64,000 nt of DNA from Acidimicrobiia bacterium (lineage in GTDB: Bacteria; Actinomycetota; Acidimicrobiia; Spongiisociales; UBA5794). A program made the translations under genes and the position numbers. Shown here one piece after another: positions 29,398 to 37,538 of the stretch. A model generated the notes under the pieces. It had not been told where the DNA came from. It saw nothing but the letters and a program-made list of their open reading frames with translations, and did no database searches. Within the stretch, counting starts at the first letter, position 1; the number at the start of each line of letters is the position of its first letter. The stretch is taken from NCBI GenBank assembly GCA_026985095.1, contig JALSQW010000029.1:124001-188000 (forward strand). Reading direction: 5' to 3'.

Positions 29398-30339
29398 GTG
29401 CCCGTCGTCGTCGTGTTGGTCCTTCTGTTGCTGGTCGTGGCCGTGATCGGTCTCGTCGTGGTGGTCGTTCGGAACACGCAGGTGGCGTCGGGGCCCACCG
29501 AGGCCGGTCCCGGCCAGGTGCGCCCGGTCGTCCTCGAGTTCCACGTCAAGGGCGACGAGGCGACGATCCTGTTCGGTGTGCCCCTGCCGGAGGGAGGGCC
29601 CGACCCGGTCCTCGAGGAACTGCTCCTCCACGCCGCCATGGACGTGCTGCGCGAGAAGCGGTCCCACGACCTGCCGCTGGGGGACGTCGAGCGGATCCGC
29701 GTGTTGGGCCGGCGCGGGGAGGAGCCCGTCGAGGTGGGGGTGGTGGAGTTGCCCGAGCAGGGTGTCCTGCCCGAGATCCGGGCCCCCGAGCTGATCCCGC
29801 GGGCGGGGTTGCCCGCGTACGACCCCCTCGCGCATCTCGGGGAGATGGAGGTGACGGTGCCTCCGACGGTGGCGGAACGTCCTCCCGCCGAGAAGCTCCG
29901 CCCGTTCCACGACGAGATCCGGTTGACCAGGGAGCTGGAGGCGGCGCTCCGGGCCCAGGGGATCGACCCGGAGGCGGCCGATCTCGAAGATCTCGTCCTC
30001 GGGTTGCTGCGGGCGGCCGGTTATCAGGTATCGGTCGGCGTGCACGGCTTCGAGATCGCCAAGGGCGGCAAGGCGCACGCCTACACAGCTCGCAAGGGCG
30101 GCAACGAGACGATCGTCCTGATCGTTCCTCACACCGAGGGTGAATACCCCGAACTGGACGAGCAGATGATCAACCGCTTCCTCGTCTGGTTCGGCCAGGC
30201 GAGCGCGGAGCGGGGGTTGCTGATCACCGACAAGTACGGGCCGTATCTCATCTACGAGAAGGAGCGCCGCGAACCACGCTGCCGCTTCATCACCCGGGAA
30301 CGGTTGCAGTCGTTCATCGACAGCTTCTCGTGGTCCTGA
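29398..30339 (+). CDS. Membrane-anchored protein with a degenerate Mrr/nuclease-like C-terminal domain
   Basis: A 313-residue protein. Residues 1-25 form one very hydrophobic helix (VVVVLVLLLLVVAVIGLVV). Residues 40-170 are a polar alpha/beta region I do not recognise. From about 195 it reads LEDLVLGLLRAAGYQVSVG, then alternating strands and IVLIVPH, INRFLVWFGQASAERGLLIT and a final FITRERLQSFIDSF. This strand-helix order resembles the Mrr-type restriction endonuclease fold, but the expected D...ExK catalytic set (DGGID...QxK) is not there. It may be a binding rather than a cutting domain. The start is GTG with AAGGAG. It lies between whiB and tatA. Confidence 0.55.
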   Translation: MPVVVVLVLLLLVVAVIGLVVVVVRNTQVASGPTEAGPGQVRPVVLEFHVKGDEATILFGVPLPEGGPDPVLEELLLHAAMDVLREKRSHDLPLGDVERIRVLGRRGEEPVEVGVVELPEQGVLPEIRAPELIPRAGLPAYDPLAHLGEMEVTVPPTVAERPPAEKLRPFHDEIRLTRELEAALRAQGIDPEAADLEDLVLGLLRAAGYQVSVGVHGFEIAKGGKAHAYTARKGGNETIVLIVPHTEGEYPELDEQMINRFLVWFGQASAERGLLITDKYGPYLIYEKERREPRCRFITRERLQSFIDSFSWS

Positions 30340-30381
30340 CCGTCACGAGCGCGCGGCGGCGCCCCACGGGACCATCCGCGG

Positions 30382-30387
30382 TACACT
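30382..30387 (+). promoter_or_regulatory. -10 element of the tatA promoter
   Basis: TACACT predicts a start near 30394, followed by the ribosome site AAAGGAG just before the GTG at 30410. Confidence 0.45.
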
Positions 30388-30409
30388 GGCGGGACGAAAG
30401 GAGCGCTCC

Positions 30410-30598
30410 GTGTTGAGACAGATCGGTGGTCCCGAGGTTCTCGTCATCTTGGTCGTGGTGCTGTTGCTGTTCGGCGCCACGAAGCTCCCTCAGCTCGCCC
30501 GCTCTCTGGGTGCCTCCGCCAAGGAGTTCCGCAAGGGCATGGAGGAGGGGATGGCCGAGGAGGACGAAGAGGCGGCGGCCGACGACGCCACGTCCTGA
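30410..30598 (+). CDS. tatA: Sec-independent protein translocase subunit TatA/TatE
   Basis: A 62-residue TatA protein that forms the channel for folded, twin-arginine proteins. It has a single N-terminal helix (about 6-22), the hinge FGATKLPQLARSLG, an amphipathic helix (AKEFRKGMEEGM) and a short acidic tail. It is at the small end of the family. No tatB or tatC is next to it, as often happens in actinobacteria where tatC is elsewhere. Start GTG with a good ribosome site. Confidence 0.9.
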   Translation: MLRQIGGPEVLVILVVVLLLFGATKLPQLARSLGASAKEFRKGMEEGMAEEDEEAAADDATS

Positions 30599-30624
30599 CG
30601 GCATCTGAACGCCCGATCTGAGCG

Positions 30625-30650
30625 GGAACGCTTCGGGTCTGCAGTTCGTT
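30625..30650 (+). promoter_or_regulatory. Candidate ECF-type promoter upstream of the sigma factor gene
   Basis: GGAAC at 30625-30629 and CGTT at 30647-30650 with a 17-base spacer match the -35/-10 pattern read by many ECF sigma factors. The start would fall near 30657, just before the sigma gene, which suggests autoregulation. Confidence 0.5.
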
Positions 30651-30674
30651 GGTACCCCCGGAAGCTTGGGGAAG

Positions 30675-31184
30675 ATGGACGACATCAACCGACCCACCTG
30701 GGAAGACGTTGCGCACCGCTATGGGCGGAAGATCTACAACTTCGCCTATCGACTCACCGGCAACCCCGACGACGCCGCGGACCTCGTTCAAGAGGTGCTG
30801 CTCCGGGTCCGGAAGGGACTGGAACGCTATGAGCCGGGATCCTTCGAGGGCTGGCTGTGGCGCATCACCCGGAACGCGTTCCTCGACGACATCCGCCGGG
30901 AGAAGCGGCGTCCCACCTCGCCGCTCCCCGAAGGCGACCACGGTCACCTCGGCTCGAGCCCTTCCCCCGATGAGGTCCTCGCCGCGGTGCGTCTCTCCGA
31001 CGACGTGCAGTCGGCATTGCTCAAGCTGCCATATGATTTCCGGGAGGCGGTCGTCCTGTGCGACGTCGTCGGTCTCACCTACGACGAGATCGCCGAAGCG
31101 ACGGACATCCCCGTCGGTACCGTGCGGAGCCGGATCCACCGTGGGCGGAAGATGCTGAGAGAGATGTTGACATGGCCGCTGTGA
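30675..31184 (+). CDS. ECF-family RNA polymerase sigma factor (SigE-like)
   Basis: A 169-residue sigma-70 family protein with only regions 2 and 4. Region 2 holds FAYRLTGNPDDAADLVQEVLL and the -10 reading FEGWLWRITRNAFLDDIRRE; region 4 has the helix-turn-helix LTYDEIAEATDIPVGTVRSR. The ATG at 30675 is preferred, with GGAAG ten bases upstream; a TTG at 30666 would add three residues. The next gene overlaps by 13 bases and encodes its probable anti-sigma factor, so it is likely held inactive at the membrane until a stress signal arrives. The pairing resembles actinobacterial SigE-RseA. Confidence 0.92.
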   Translation: MDDINRPTWEDVAHRYGRKIYNFAYRLTGNPDDAADLVQEVLLRVRKGLERYEPGSFEGWLWRITRNAFLDDIRREKRRPTSPLPEGDHGHLGSSPSPDEVLAAVRLSDDVQSALLKLPYDFREAVVLCDVVGLTYDEIAEATDIPVGTVRSRIHRGRKMLREMLTWPL

Positions 31185-31807
31185 CCCCCGATCCGGACCG
31201 TTTCGTCGTGCTGTCGGCCTACCTGGACGGGGAACTGGCCGACGGGGAGCTCGACATGGTCATCGGCATGCTCTCCGACGATCCGGAGGCCGCCGCCGAG
31301 TTCCGCCGGATCAGGGACATGAAGCGGCTGTTGCGGGCCTTGCCCACGGTCGAGCCGCCCGGTTGGCTGCTCGACGTCGAGCACTATGGGGATCGGCTGT
31401 CGGCGTATCTCGACGGTGAGCTCCCCACCGAGGAGGTCACCTCGATCGTGCATCATCTGACGACCTGTCGAGTCTGTCGCGAGGAGCTCCACGATCTGGA
31501 CCGGTCCCGGATCGCGGTGCGGGCGCTTCCCGGGCTCGACGCTCCCCGGTTCGTCCCTCCGCCCGGGCCCCGACCGTCCGCCTCGTCGGAGCCCGAGCGA
31601 CGGCGACCACATCGGCTCCGCCCCCGACCGATCGCGGCGGCCACGATCGGGTTGGTCGCGGTCCTGGCGTTGTTGTCGATCCTGTCACCGAGCGCGTCGG
31701 ATCCGACGATCACGATGAGCGATCTCGAGGCACGTCACATCGCCAGGGTGTCGATCGAGCCGGGATTCAACGTGCTCCCGGCGTCCGTGGAGGCGGTGGA
31801 TCCGTGA
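31172..31807 (+). CDS. Membrane anti-sigma factor with a duplicated zinc-finger-type domain
   Basis: A 211-residue protein. The N-terminal cytoplasmic part holds two copies of the same fold: residues 14-59 and 76-120 both begin LSAYLDGEL and end LLRALP or VRALP. Only the second copy has the ZAS zinc motif, H95-x3-C99-x2-C102. In the first the matching places are M33, D37 and A40. A proline/arginine linker leads to one membrane helix (about 154-172) and a short outer tail. It should bind and silence the ECF sigma factor encoded just upstream. The ATG at 31172 is chosen; a GTG at 31181 is possible. Confidence 0.85.
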   Translation: MAAVTPDPDRFVVLSAYLDGELADGELDMVIGMLSDDPEAAAEFRRIRDMKRLLRALPTVEPPGWLLDVEHYGDRLSAYLDGELPTEEVTSIVHHLTTCRVCREELHDLDRSRIAVRALPGLDAPRFVPPPGPRPSASSEPERRRPHRLRPRPIAAATIGLVAVLALLSILSPSASDPTITMSDLEARHIARVSIEPGFNVLPASVEAVDP

Positions 31808-32739
31808 ACGGTCCACATCGGAGGTTCGTCACGGTCACGGCGGTGGCTGCCCTGATGCTCGCCGGGGTCGTTCCCGCGCACGCCGGGGAACTCTCCGACG
31901 TGTTGGAGCGGGTGGACGATGCCGTCTACTCGGGTCGTCAGATGGTGGTGACCGACTGGGATGGGGTGTCGCGGCTCGATGTCTTCGCGGTGGAGCACGC
32001 CCGCGGCGTGACCGTCGTCGACATCGACGGGAGGCGCAGCGCCGTCGCTCGGGGGCGGGTCCGGAGCGGGACGGAGCATGCCGTCACCTTCGTGGAATGG
32101 TCGGTCGGTGGCCCGGAAGCAGATCGGTACCGCGTGGTCGGCGGCGGCCAGGCCAGGCACCTCGGCCGTATCGGGGACGTCGTCGGCGTCATGGAGGGAG
32201 ATCTGCTCCGCATGCGGCTGGTGATCGACCGGCAGACGGGCGCGCCGTTGTTGACGCAGGTCTACGACGACGAGGGGAACGTCTTCCGGTACGCGTCGAT
32301 GGTCGAGTTCCGGCCGTACACGACGGAGCGATCGATGAGCGAGGCCACCGCCGGCGACTACGAGGTGATGACCGCGGCGGAGACGCCCATGTTGCCGCGG
32401 AAGGCCGGTGGTTACGAACGGAGCGACTCGTACCTGGGGCCCGAGGGCGCCGAGCAGGGCTTCTTCACCGATGGGTTGTTCAGTTTCAGCCTGTTCCGGC
32501 TCGACGGTCTCCACGACATCGGCAAGCTGGCGCAGGGATCGCCCCGCGTGATGGGCGGGGCGCAGTACATGGTCGCCGTCGCGCCCTCGGAGCTGTGGGT
32601 GCTGTGGAATTCGCCGGATGCGACGTTCGTCCTGGTGGGCGACCTGCCGCCCGACCATTTGGAGGCGGTGCTGGCGGATCTGCCCCGCCCAGGTTCCCGC
32701 AGTTTCCTCTCCCGTATCTGGCACGGCATCTTCGGGTAG
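31804..32739 (+). CDS. RseB/MucB-like exported regulator
   Basis: A 311-residue exported protein with a signal peptide (about 1-28, cleavage after VVPAHA). The following region (LERVDDAVYSGRQMVVTDW, then alternating strands with RMRLVIDRQTGAPLLTQVYDDEGNV) resembles the lipoprotein-like N-terminal domain of RseB/MucB. In E. coli RseB binds the outer part of the anti-sigma factor RseA and shields it from DegS. Here the gene directly follows a membrane anti-sigma factor, with stop and start overlapping as GTGA, so a matching role is likely. The C-terminal part ends with a short basic helix. Family assignment rests on pattern, not alignment. Confidence 0.7.
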   Translation: MNGPHRRFVTVTAVAALMLAGVVPAHAGELSDVLERVDDAVYSGRQMVVTDWDGVSRLDVFAVEHARGVTVVDIDGRRSAVARGRVRSGTEHAVTFVEWSVGGPEADRYRVVGGGQARHLGRIGDVVGVMEGDLLRMRLVIDRQTGAPLLTQVYDDEGNVFRYASMVEFRPYTTERSMSEATAGDYEVMTAAETPMLPRKAGGYERSDSYLGPEGAEQGFFTDGLFSFSLFRLDGLHDIGKLAQGSPRVMGGAQYMVAVAPSELWVLWNSPDATFVLVGDLPPDHLEAVLADLPRPGSRSFLSRIWHGIFG

Positions 32740-32755
32740 CGCCCCTCCGCGGCGG

Positions 32756-33955
32756 TCAGCCGCGGCCGATCTCGCGCCAGGCGAGGACCATGTTGTGCAC
32801 CTCGTCGGGCCCGTCGGCGATCCGCAGCGTCCGGGCCATGGCCCACATCTTCGCCAACGGCGTGTCTTCGGTCACGCCGGCGCCTCCGTGGGTCTGGATC
32901 GCCTTGTCGAGCACCCACAGGGCCGTCCTCGGAGCGACGACCTTGATCGCCGAGATCTCCCTCCGGGCGGCGCGGTTGCCCTGGGTGTCGAGCATCCAGG
33001 CGGTGTAGAGCACGAGGAGGCGGGCCTGATCGATCCGCCAGCGCGCTTCGGCGATCCACTCTTGGATGAGCCGGTTGTCCGACAGGCGGGTCCCGAAGGT
33101 CGTCCGGCTCTTCGCTCGGGCCACCATGAGATCGAAGGCTCGCTCGGCCATGCCGATGGACCGCATGCAATGGTGGATGCGTCCCGGCCCCAAGCGGGCC
33201 TGGGCGATCATGTAGCCGTCACCTTCGCCCGAGATGATGTTGCTCACGGGCACCCGCACGTCGGTGTAGTCGATCTCGCCATGGCCGCCGCGCTCGTGGT
33301 AGCCGAACACCGGCAGGTCGCGGACGATCTCGACGCCGGGGGTGTCCATCGGCACCAGGACCATCGAGTACCGCTGCTTGGGGGGCGCATCGGGGTCGGT
33401 GACGCCCATGACGATGGCGATCTTGCAGTCGGCCGACAGGGCACCGGTGCTCCACCACTTCCGACCGTTGATGACGTACTCGTCGCCGTCTCGGCGGATC
33501 TGGGTCGCCAGGTTCCTCGGGTCCGAGGAGGCGACACCCGGTTCGGTCATCGAGAAGCACGACCGGATCTCCCCCTCGAGGAGCGGGACGAGCCAGCGTT
33601 CCTGTTGCTCGGGCGTGCCGAAGTCGTGCAGCACCTCCATGTTGCCCGTGTCGGGCGCCGAACAGTTGGTGGCCTCGGGAGCGAGCTCGATGCTGCGTCC
33701 CATGATCTCGGCGAGGGGGGCGTACTCGACGTTGGCGAGGCCGGCGCCGTGCTCGTCGTCGGGGAGGAACAGGTTCCACAGGCCGCGTTCCCTGGCTTCC
33801 TGCTTGAGCCGGCGGAGGATCGGGGTGGCCTCGATCGGTCCGAACTCGGCGGCCTGGGCTTCATGGACGGGTTCGGCCGGGTAGACGAACTCGTCCATGA
33901 ACGAGCGGAGCTTCTCCTGGTACTCGAGACTCCTCGGTCCGTGCGTGAAATCCAT
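32756..33955 (-). CDS. Acyl-CoA dehydrogenase (ACAD10/11-like)
   Basis: A 399-residue FAD enzyme that desaturates acyl-CoA at the alpha-beta bond. FAD-contact motifs FSMTEPGVASSDPRN and NGRKWWSTGA, the RTTFGTRLSDNRL arm and QTHGGAGVTEDTPLA are present. The opening (SLEYQEKLRSFMDEFVYPAEP) and RIADGPDEVHNMVLAWREI ending fit the group related to eukaryotic ACAD10/11 and mycobacterial FadE proteins. Substrate chain length cannot be read. It is a single gene with its own promoter. Confidence 0.92.
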   Translation of the reverse strand: MDFTHGPRSLEYQEKLRSFMDEFVYPAEPVHEAQAAEFGPIEATPILRRLKQEARERGLWNLFLPDDEHGAGLANVEYAPLAEIMGRSIELAPEATNCSAPDTGNMEVLHDFGTPEQQERWLVPLLEGEIRSCFSMTEPGVASSDPRNLATQIRRDGDEYVINGRKWWSTGALSADCKIAIVMGVTDPDAPPKQRYSMVLVPMDTPGVEIVRDLPVFGYHERGGHGEIDYTDVRVPVSNIISGEGDGYMIAQARLGPGRIHHCMRSIGMAERAFDLMVARAKSRTTFGTRLSDNRLIQEWIAEARWRIDQARLLVLYTAWMLDTQGNRAARREISAIKVVAPRTALWVLDKAIQTHGGAGVTEDTPLAKMWAMARTLRIADGPDEVHNMVLAWREIGRG

Positions 33956-33975
33956 GGCCAGTTCCCTTTCTCGGT

Positions 33976-33998
33976 TCCGGGCGACGTTAGCGCCCGGA
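33976..33998 (-). terminator. Hairpin at the end of the phosphate operon
   Basis: An 8-base-pair stem (TCCGGGCG and its complement) with a 7-base loop, 21 bases past the stop of the last phosphate gene and before the acyl-CoA dehydrogenase start. The -10 of the latter lies inside the loop. Confidence 0.5.
33984..33989 (-). promoter_or_regulatory. -10 element for the acyl-CoA dehydrogenase gene
   Basis: On the minus strand TAACGT predicts a start near 33977, and AAAGGGA precedes the ATG at 33955. Confidence 0.35.
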
Positions 33999-34018
33999 CG
34001 CGGGGGCTCGGCCGGACG

Positions 34019-34690
34019 TCAGGCGCGGTCCTCCTTCGGTTCGTCGTAGTAGTCGAGCCGGTCGACGGGCATGACCAGCCCGGTCAGGAAGTTCATGATG
34101 TGCGCGGTGATGCGTTTGAGGAACCGGTAGTAGAGGGCCCGGGCGACGGCGTCGGCGGGGGCCCCGTCGAACCGGAACGTCGCCTTGACATGGGCGTCGT
34201 ATTCGTCGAGGAACCCGTCGGCCTTCGAGATGAGCTTCTGGGCGGCCTCGGTGTCGCGTTGGGAGAACACGTCGGCGGCGTCGGTGATGAGCTGCCCGAC
34301 GGCGCCGCGGTAGCGCTCGAGCTCTTCACGGTCGGGAGCCTCGGAGAAGTCGGCGCCGTAGCGTACGAGGTCGTAGATGTTCTTGGCGTAGTCGCCGATC
34401 CGCTCGACGTCCTTGACGATGCTCATGTACACCAGGACGAGGGGTAGGTCGACGCTCTCGTGGATCGACACGTGCAGCATCAACATGCGCCGTACCTCCT
34501 GCTCGGCGAGGTTGATGCCGCGGTCCGTCGAGCGGAGTTCCTTCTTGGTGGCTTTCGACTTGCCGCCTCCGAAGAGGGCTTCCATCGCGCCGTCGTAGAC
34601 CTGGTAGGAGTCCTTCACCATCTGGACGAGCGTGGACTCGACCTCCTCGATGGCCGAGTGCCCGCTCGATTTGAAGAAGTCCAGAACCAT
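34019..34690 (-). CDS. PhoU-domain / DUF47-like protein
   Basis: A 223-residue all-helical protein with PhoU-type repeats: STDRGINLAEQEVRRMLMLHVS and VKDVERIGDYAKNIYDLVRYG contain the acidic E-x3-D metal-binding signature. It differs from the canonical PhoU also encoded in this locus and lies 9 bases downstream of the Na/phosphate transporter gene nptA. Such pairs are common, and the protein probably controls the transporter's flux. It would work at the inner face of the membrane. Confidence 0.8.
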   Translation of the reverse strand: MVLDFFKSSGHSAIEEVESTLVQMVKDSYQVYDGAMEALFGGGKSKATKKELRSTDRGINLAEQEVRRMLMLHVSIHESVDLPLVLVYMSIVKDVERIGDYAKNIYDLVRYGADFSEAPDREELERYRGAVGQLITDAADVFSQRDTEAAQKLISKADGFLDEYDAHVKATFRFDGAPADAVARALYYRFLKRITAHIMNFLTGLVMPVDRLDYYDEPKEDRA

Positions 34691-34699
34691 GGCGTCCTC

Positions 34700-35851
34700 C
34701 TATGACAGCAGGAAGATCCCCACCGCGGGGATCACGATGAACGTACCGACAACGTAGGCGATCGCCAACGACTTCCGTGCGATGGCGACCCCGGCGAGGG
34801 CTTCGGCGAGGCGGATCGGGATGTCCCGAAGCGGTCGCGGGACGTACAGGATCACGATGCCGCTCAGGTTGAACAGCAGATGGACGAACGCGATCGTCAG
34901 CCCGTCGACCTTCCCTGCCCCCAGGGCGGCGATGAGCGCCGTCACGGTCGTGCCGACGTTGGCTCCGAGGGTGATCGGGTAGGCGTTACGGGCGAGGAGG
35001 AGCCCGGAGGCGATGATCGGGATGAGGATCGACGTGGTGATGCTCGACGACTGCACGGCGACGGTGACGATCAGACCGACGAGCATCCCGATGCTGCCGG
35101 AGCGCGAGAGCGCCGCGTTCATGGAGCGTTCGATGCGGTCGGCGACGAGGACCTTCATGTTCCTCGTGATGAACGTCAAGGTGGCGAAGATGAGTGCGAC
35201 ACCGATCACGAGGAGGATGGCGGCCAGGAACCCCGGGTGCCCGACGATCCTCTCGACGAGCGATTCGATGAACGCCGCCCCGGCTTTCACCTGGGCCTTG
35301 ATGGGGCTCTTGAAGGTGCCGCCGACGCCGCTACCGGCGAGGAGATGCGCGATGGCGGAGGCGGTCCGCGACAGGACACCGGTCAGCAACTCGAGGGGGA
35401 ACAGGATCGCGACGGCGGCCAGGTTGAAGAAGTCGTGCATGGTGGCGCCGACGAAGGCCCGGCGGAACTCCTCGGAGCGGCGAAGATGCGCGAGGGCGAC
35501 GATCGTGTTGGTGATGGTGGTGCCGATGTTGGCGCCCATGACCATCGGCACGGCGGTCTCGATGGGGAGGACCCCGGCGGCGACGAGGCCGACGATGGTG
35601 CTGGTGGTCACCGACGACGACTGCACCATGACCGTCGCCAGGACGCCGACGAACAGGGCGGCGAGCGGATTGGCGACACCTTCGAAGAGCCGCTGCGCGG
35701 TGTCCTCGCCGAAGGTCTTGATGCCGACCTCGAGGAGGCGCACCCCGACGAGGAACAGGTACAGCAGCCCGAGGACGAGGCTCAAGCGGGCCCACACGGG
35801 GAGCGGGCGTCGTCGTGGACCGGGTTGTTCGACCGGAGGGTCGGGTTCCAC
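34700..35851 (-). CDS. Na/phosphate cotransporter (NptA, PNaS family)
   Basis: A 383-residue membrane protein with about nine helices and the two-fold inverted repeat of SLC34/NptA carriers: VQSSSVTTSTIVGL at about 77 and VQSSSITTSILIPI at about 262, each followed by a GANIGTT or GANVGTT loop. These QSSS motifs bind phosphate and sodium. It offers a second, low-affinity route for phosphate beside the Pst ABC system. The start is GTG at 35851 after a proline-rich N-terminus; a start further upstream is possible. It is 81 bases after phoU. Confidence 0.9.
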   Translation of the reverse strand: MEPDPPVEQPGPRRRPLPVWARLSLVLGLLYLFLVGVRLLEVGIKTFGEDTAQRLFEGVANPLAALFVGVLATVMVQSSSVTTSTIVGLVAAGVLPIETAVPMVMGANIGTTITNTIVALAHLRRSEEFRRAFVGATMHDFFNLAAVAILFPLELLTGVLSRTASAIAHLLAGSGVGGTFKSPIKAQVKAGAAFIESLVERIVGHPGFLAAILLVIGVALIFATLTFITRNMKVLVADRIERSMNAALSRSGSIGMLVGLIVTVAVQSSSITTSILIPIIASGLLLARNAYPITLGANVGTTVTALIAALGAGKVDGLTIAFVHLLFNLSGIVILYVPRPLRDIPIRLAEALAGVAIARKSLAIAYVVGTFIVIPAVGIFLLS

Positions 35852-35932
35852 CGTTGGAGGGCTCCGTGTGTCGGACTGGTTCAGGCGCCCGGCACGATGG
35901 CACGCCGAGGCGGTGCTGGCAAGACGGCAGGT

Positions 35933-36631
35933 TCAGGGCGCGGGGGGTTCGTGCCCATCGGGGAACGACCCGGTCACGACGTAGGTGATGTTCTCGGCGA
36001 TGTTGACGCCGTGGTCGGCGATGCGCTCGAGGAAACGGCCGACCCTGGTGAGCTCGATCGCGGCGTCGAGGCCGATCTCCTCGCTCACGCGATGGATCTC
36101 CGTGAAGAGCCGGCCGGTGAGCTCGTCGACCTCGTCGTCGGCGGAATCGGTGGCCGGCCCGGCGTTCTCGTCCAGTGAGGCGATCGCTTCGACGCCCATC
36201 GAGAACACTCGGGCCGATGCGGCGACGAGCCGACCGAGGAGCACGTCGAGGTCGGCTCGTCGGGGGAAGCCGTGCTCCCTGTCGAGGCAGTTGACGATGT
36301 TGACCGCCAGGTCGCCGGAGCGTTCCATCTCGTAGAGGATCCGTGTCGCCGCCACGAGCAGGCGGAGGTCCTTGGCGACGGGCTGCTGCAAGGCGAGGAT
36401 CTGGAACGTCTCTCGCTCGAGCTGCGCGTAGAGCGCGTCGATGGGCTCGTCGCCGTGGCGGACCTCGCCGACGAGATCGAGCCGGTTCTCGAGGATCGCC
36501 GACCCTGCCCTGGAGAGGTTGGCCACGACCAAGGAACCGAGGGTCACCAGGCCGCGTCGGATCTCGTCGAGCTCGTCGTCGAAGTGGTGTCGGAGTTCGT
36601 GCGGGTGATGGTGGTCGTCGTGGAGCGCCAT
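35933..36631 (-). CDS. phoU: Phosphate transport regulator PhoU
   Basis: A 232-residue protein of six helices in two PhoU repeats. The first contains VAKDLRLLVAATRILYEMERSGDLAVNI and the second ELTRVGRFLERIADHGVNIAENI; both hold the E-x3-D metal motif. The N-terminus is unusually rich in histidine (HDDHHHPHELRHH). PhoU connects the Pst transporter to the sensor kinase, here SenX3, and keeps the regulon off when phosphate is ample. It lies 9 bases after pstB. Confidence 0.93.
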   Translation of the reverse strand: MALHDDHHHPHELRHHFDDELDEIRRGLVTLGSLVVANLSRAGSAILENRLDLVGEVRHGDEPIDALYAQLERETFQILALQQPVAKDLRLLVAATRILYEMERSGDLAVNIVNCLDREHGFPRRADLDVLLGRLVAASARVFSMGVEAIASLDENAGPATDSADDEVDELTGRLFTEIHRVSEEIGLDAAIELTRVGRFLERIADHGVNIAENITYVVTGSFPDGHEPPAP

Positions 36632-36640
36632 GATCGTCTC

Positions 36641-37498
36641 CTATCCGAACCGGCCGGTGATGTAGTCCTCGGTCTGCGGGTGTTGCGGCCGGGTGAACAG
36701 GGTCGCGGTCTCGGAGAACTCGACGAGTCTCCCGGTGCGTTGGCCACCGTCGGTGACCTCGATGTTGAAGAAGGCGGTGCGGTCGGAGACCCGGGAGGCC
36801 TGCTGCATGTTGTGGGTGACGATGATGATCGAGTACTCCTCCTTGAGCTCGTACATCAGCTCCTCGATGCGGAGGGTGGCGATGGGGTCCAGGGCAGAGG
36901 CCGGCTCGTCCATGAGCAGCACGTCGGGGCTGGTGGCGATGGCTCGGGCGATGCAGAGGCGTTGCTGCTGGCCTCCCGACAGCGTGTAGGCCGAGTCCCG
37001 CAGCTTGTCCTTCACCTCGTCCCACAGCGCCGCCTTGGTGAGGGACGCCTCGACCAGGGCGTCCATGTCCCCGTCGTACTTGGCGATCTTCGGGCCGAAG
37101 GCGACGTTGTCGTAGATCGATTTGGGGAACGGGTTCGGTCGCTGGAACACCATCCCGACGTGGCGCCTGACCTGGACCGGGTCGACGTCGGGTCCGTACA
37201 GGTCGAGGCCGTGATAGCGAACGGAGCCCTCGACCCTGGCGGTGGGGATGAGGTCGTTCATGCGGTTGAAGCACCGCAGCACGGTCGACTTGCCGCAGCC
37301 CGATGGGCCGATGAAGGCGGTGATCTCGTTCCGTGCGATGTCGAGAGTGACGTCCTGGACCGCATGGAAGTCCCCGTAGAAGACGTCGAGCCCGTCGACC
37401 TCGAAGATGGCGGGTCGGTCGTGGGACGGCGCCGTGGGCGCGTTCCCGCCGGTGCGCAGGTCGATGGGGGGCTCGGGGATGAGGTCGGTCGTGTCCAT
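36641..37498 (-). CDS. pstB: Phosphate ABC transporter ATP-binding protein
   Basis: A 285-residue ATPase. Walker A is GPSGCGKST, the Q loop is [18 protein letters not shown], the signature is [14 protein letters not shown] and Walker B is [12 protein letters not shown], followed by the switch histidine in [13 protein letters not shown]. The ending [16 protein letters not shown] is characteristic of PstB. The ATG at 37498 has AAGGA upstream; an ATG at 37537, one base after the pstA stop, would add 13 residues. Confidence 0.96.
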   Translation of the reverse strand: MDTTDLIPEPPIDLRTGGNAPTAPSHDRPAIFEVDGLDVFYGDFHAVQDVTLDIARNEITAFIGPSGCGKSTVLRCFNRMNDLIPTARVEGSVRYHGLDLYGPDVDPVQVRRHVGMVFQRPNPFPKSIYDNVAFGPKIAKYDGDMDALVEASLTKAALWDEVKDKLRDSAYTLSGGQQQRLCIARAIATSPDVLLMDEPASALDPIATLRIEELMYELKEEYSIIIVTHNMQQASRVSDRTAFFNIEVTDGGQRTGRLVEFSETATLFTRPQHPQTEDYITGRFG

Positions 37499-37538
37499 GG
37501 TGGTCCTTCGTGGTTCGGTGTCGATGCTATCGGTCATC

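Noticed and set aside
30666-30674. TTG start three codons upstream for the ECF sigma factor
   Set aside because: The ATG at 30675 has better spacing to the GGAAG sequence and suits the predicted start near 30657, although TTG cannot be excluded.
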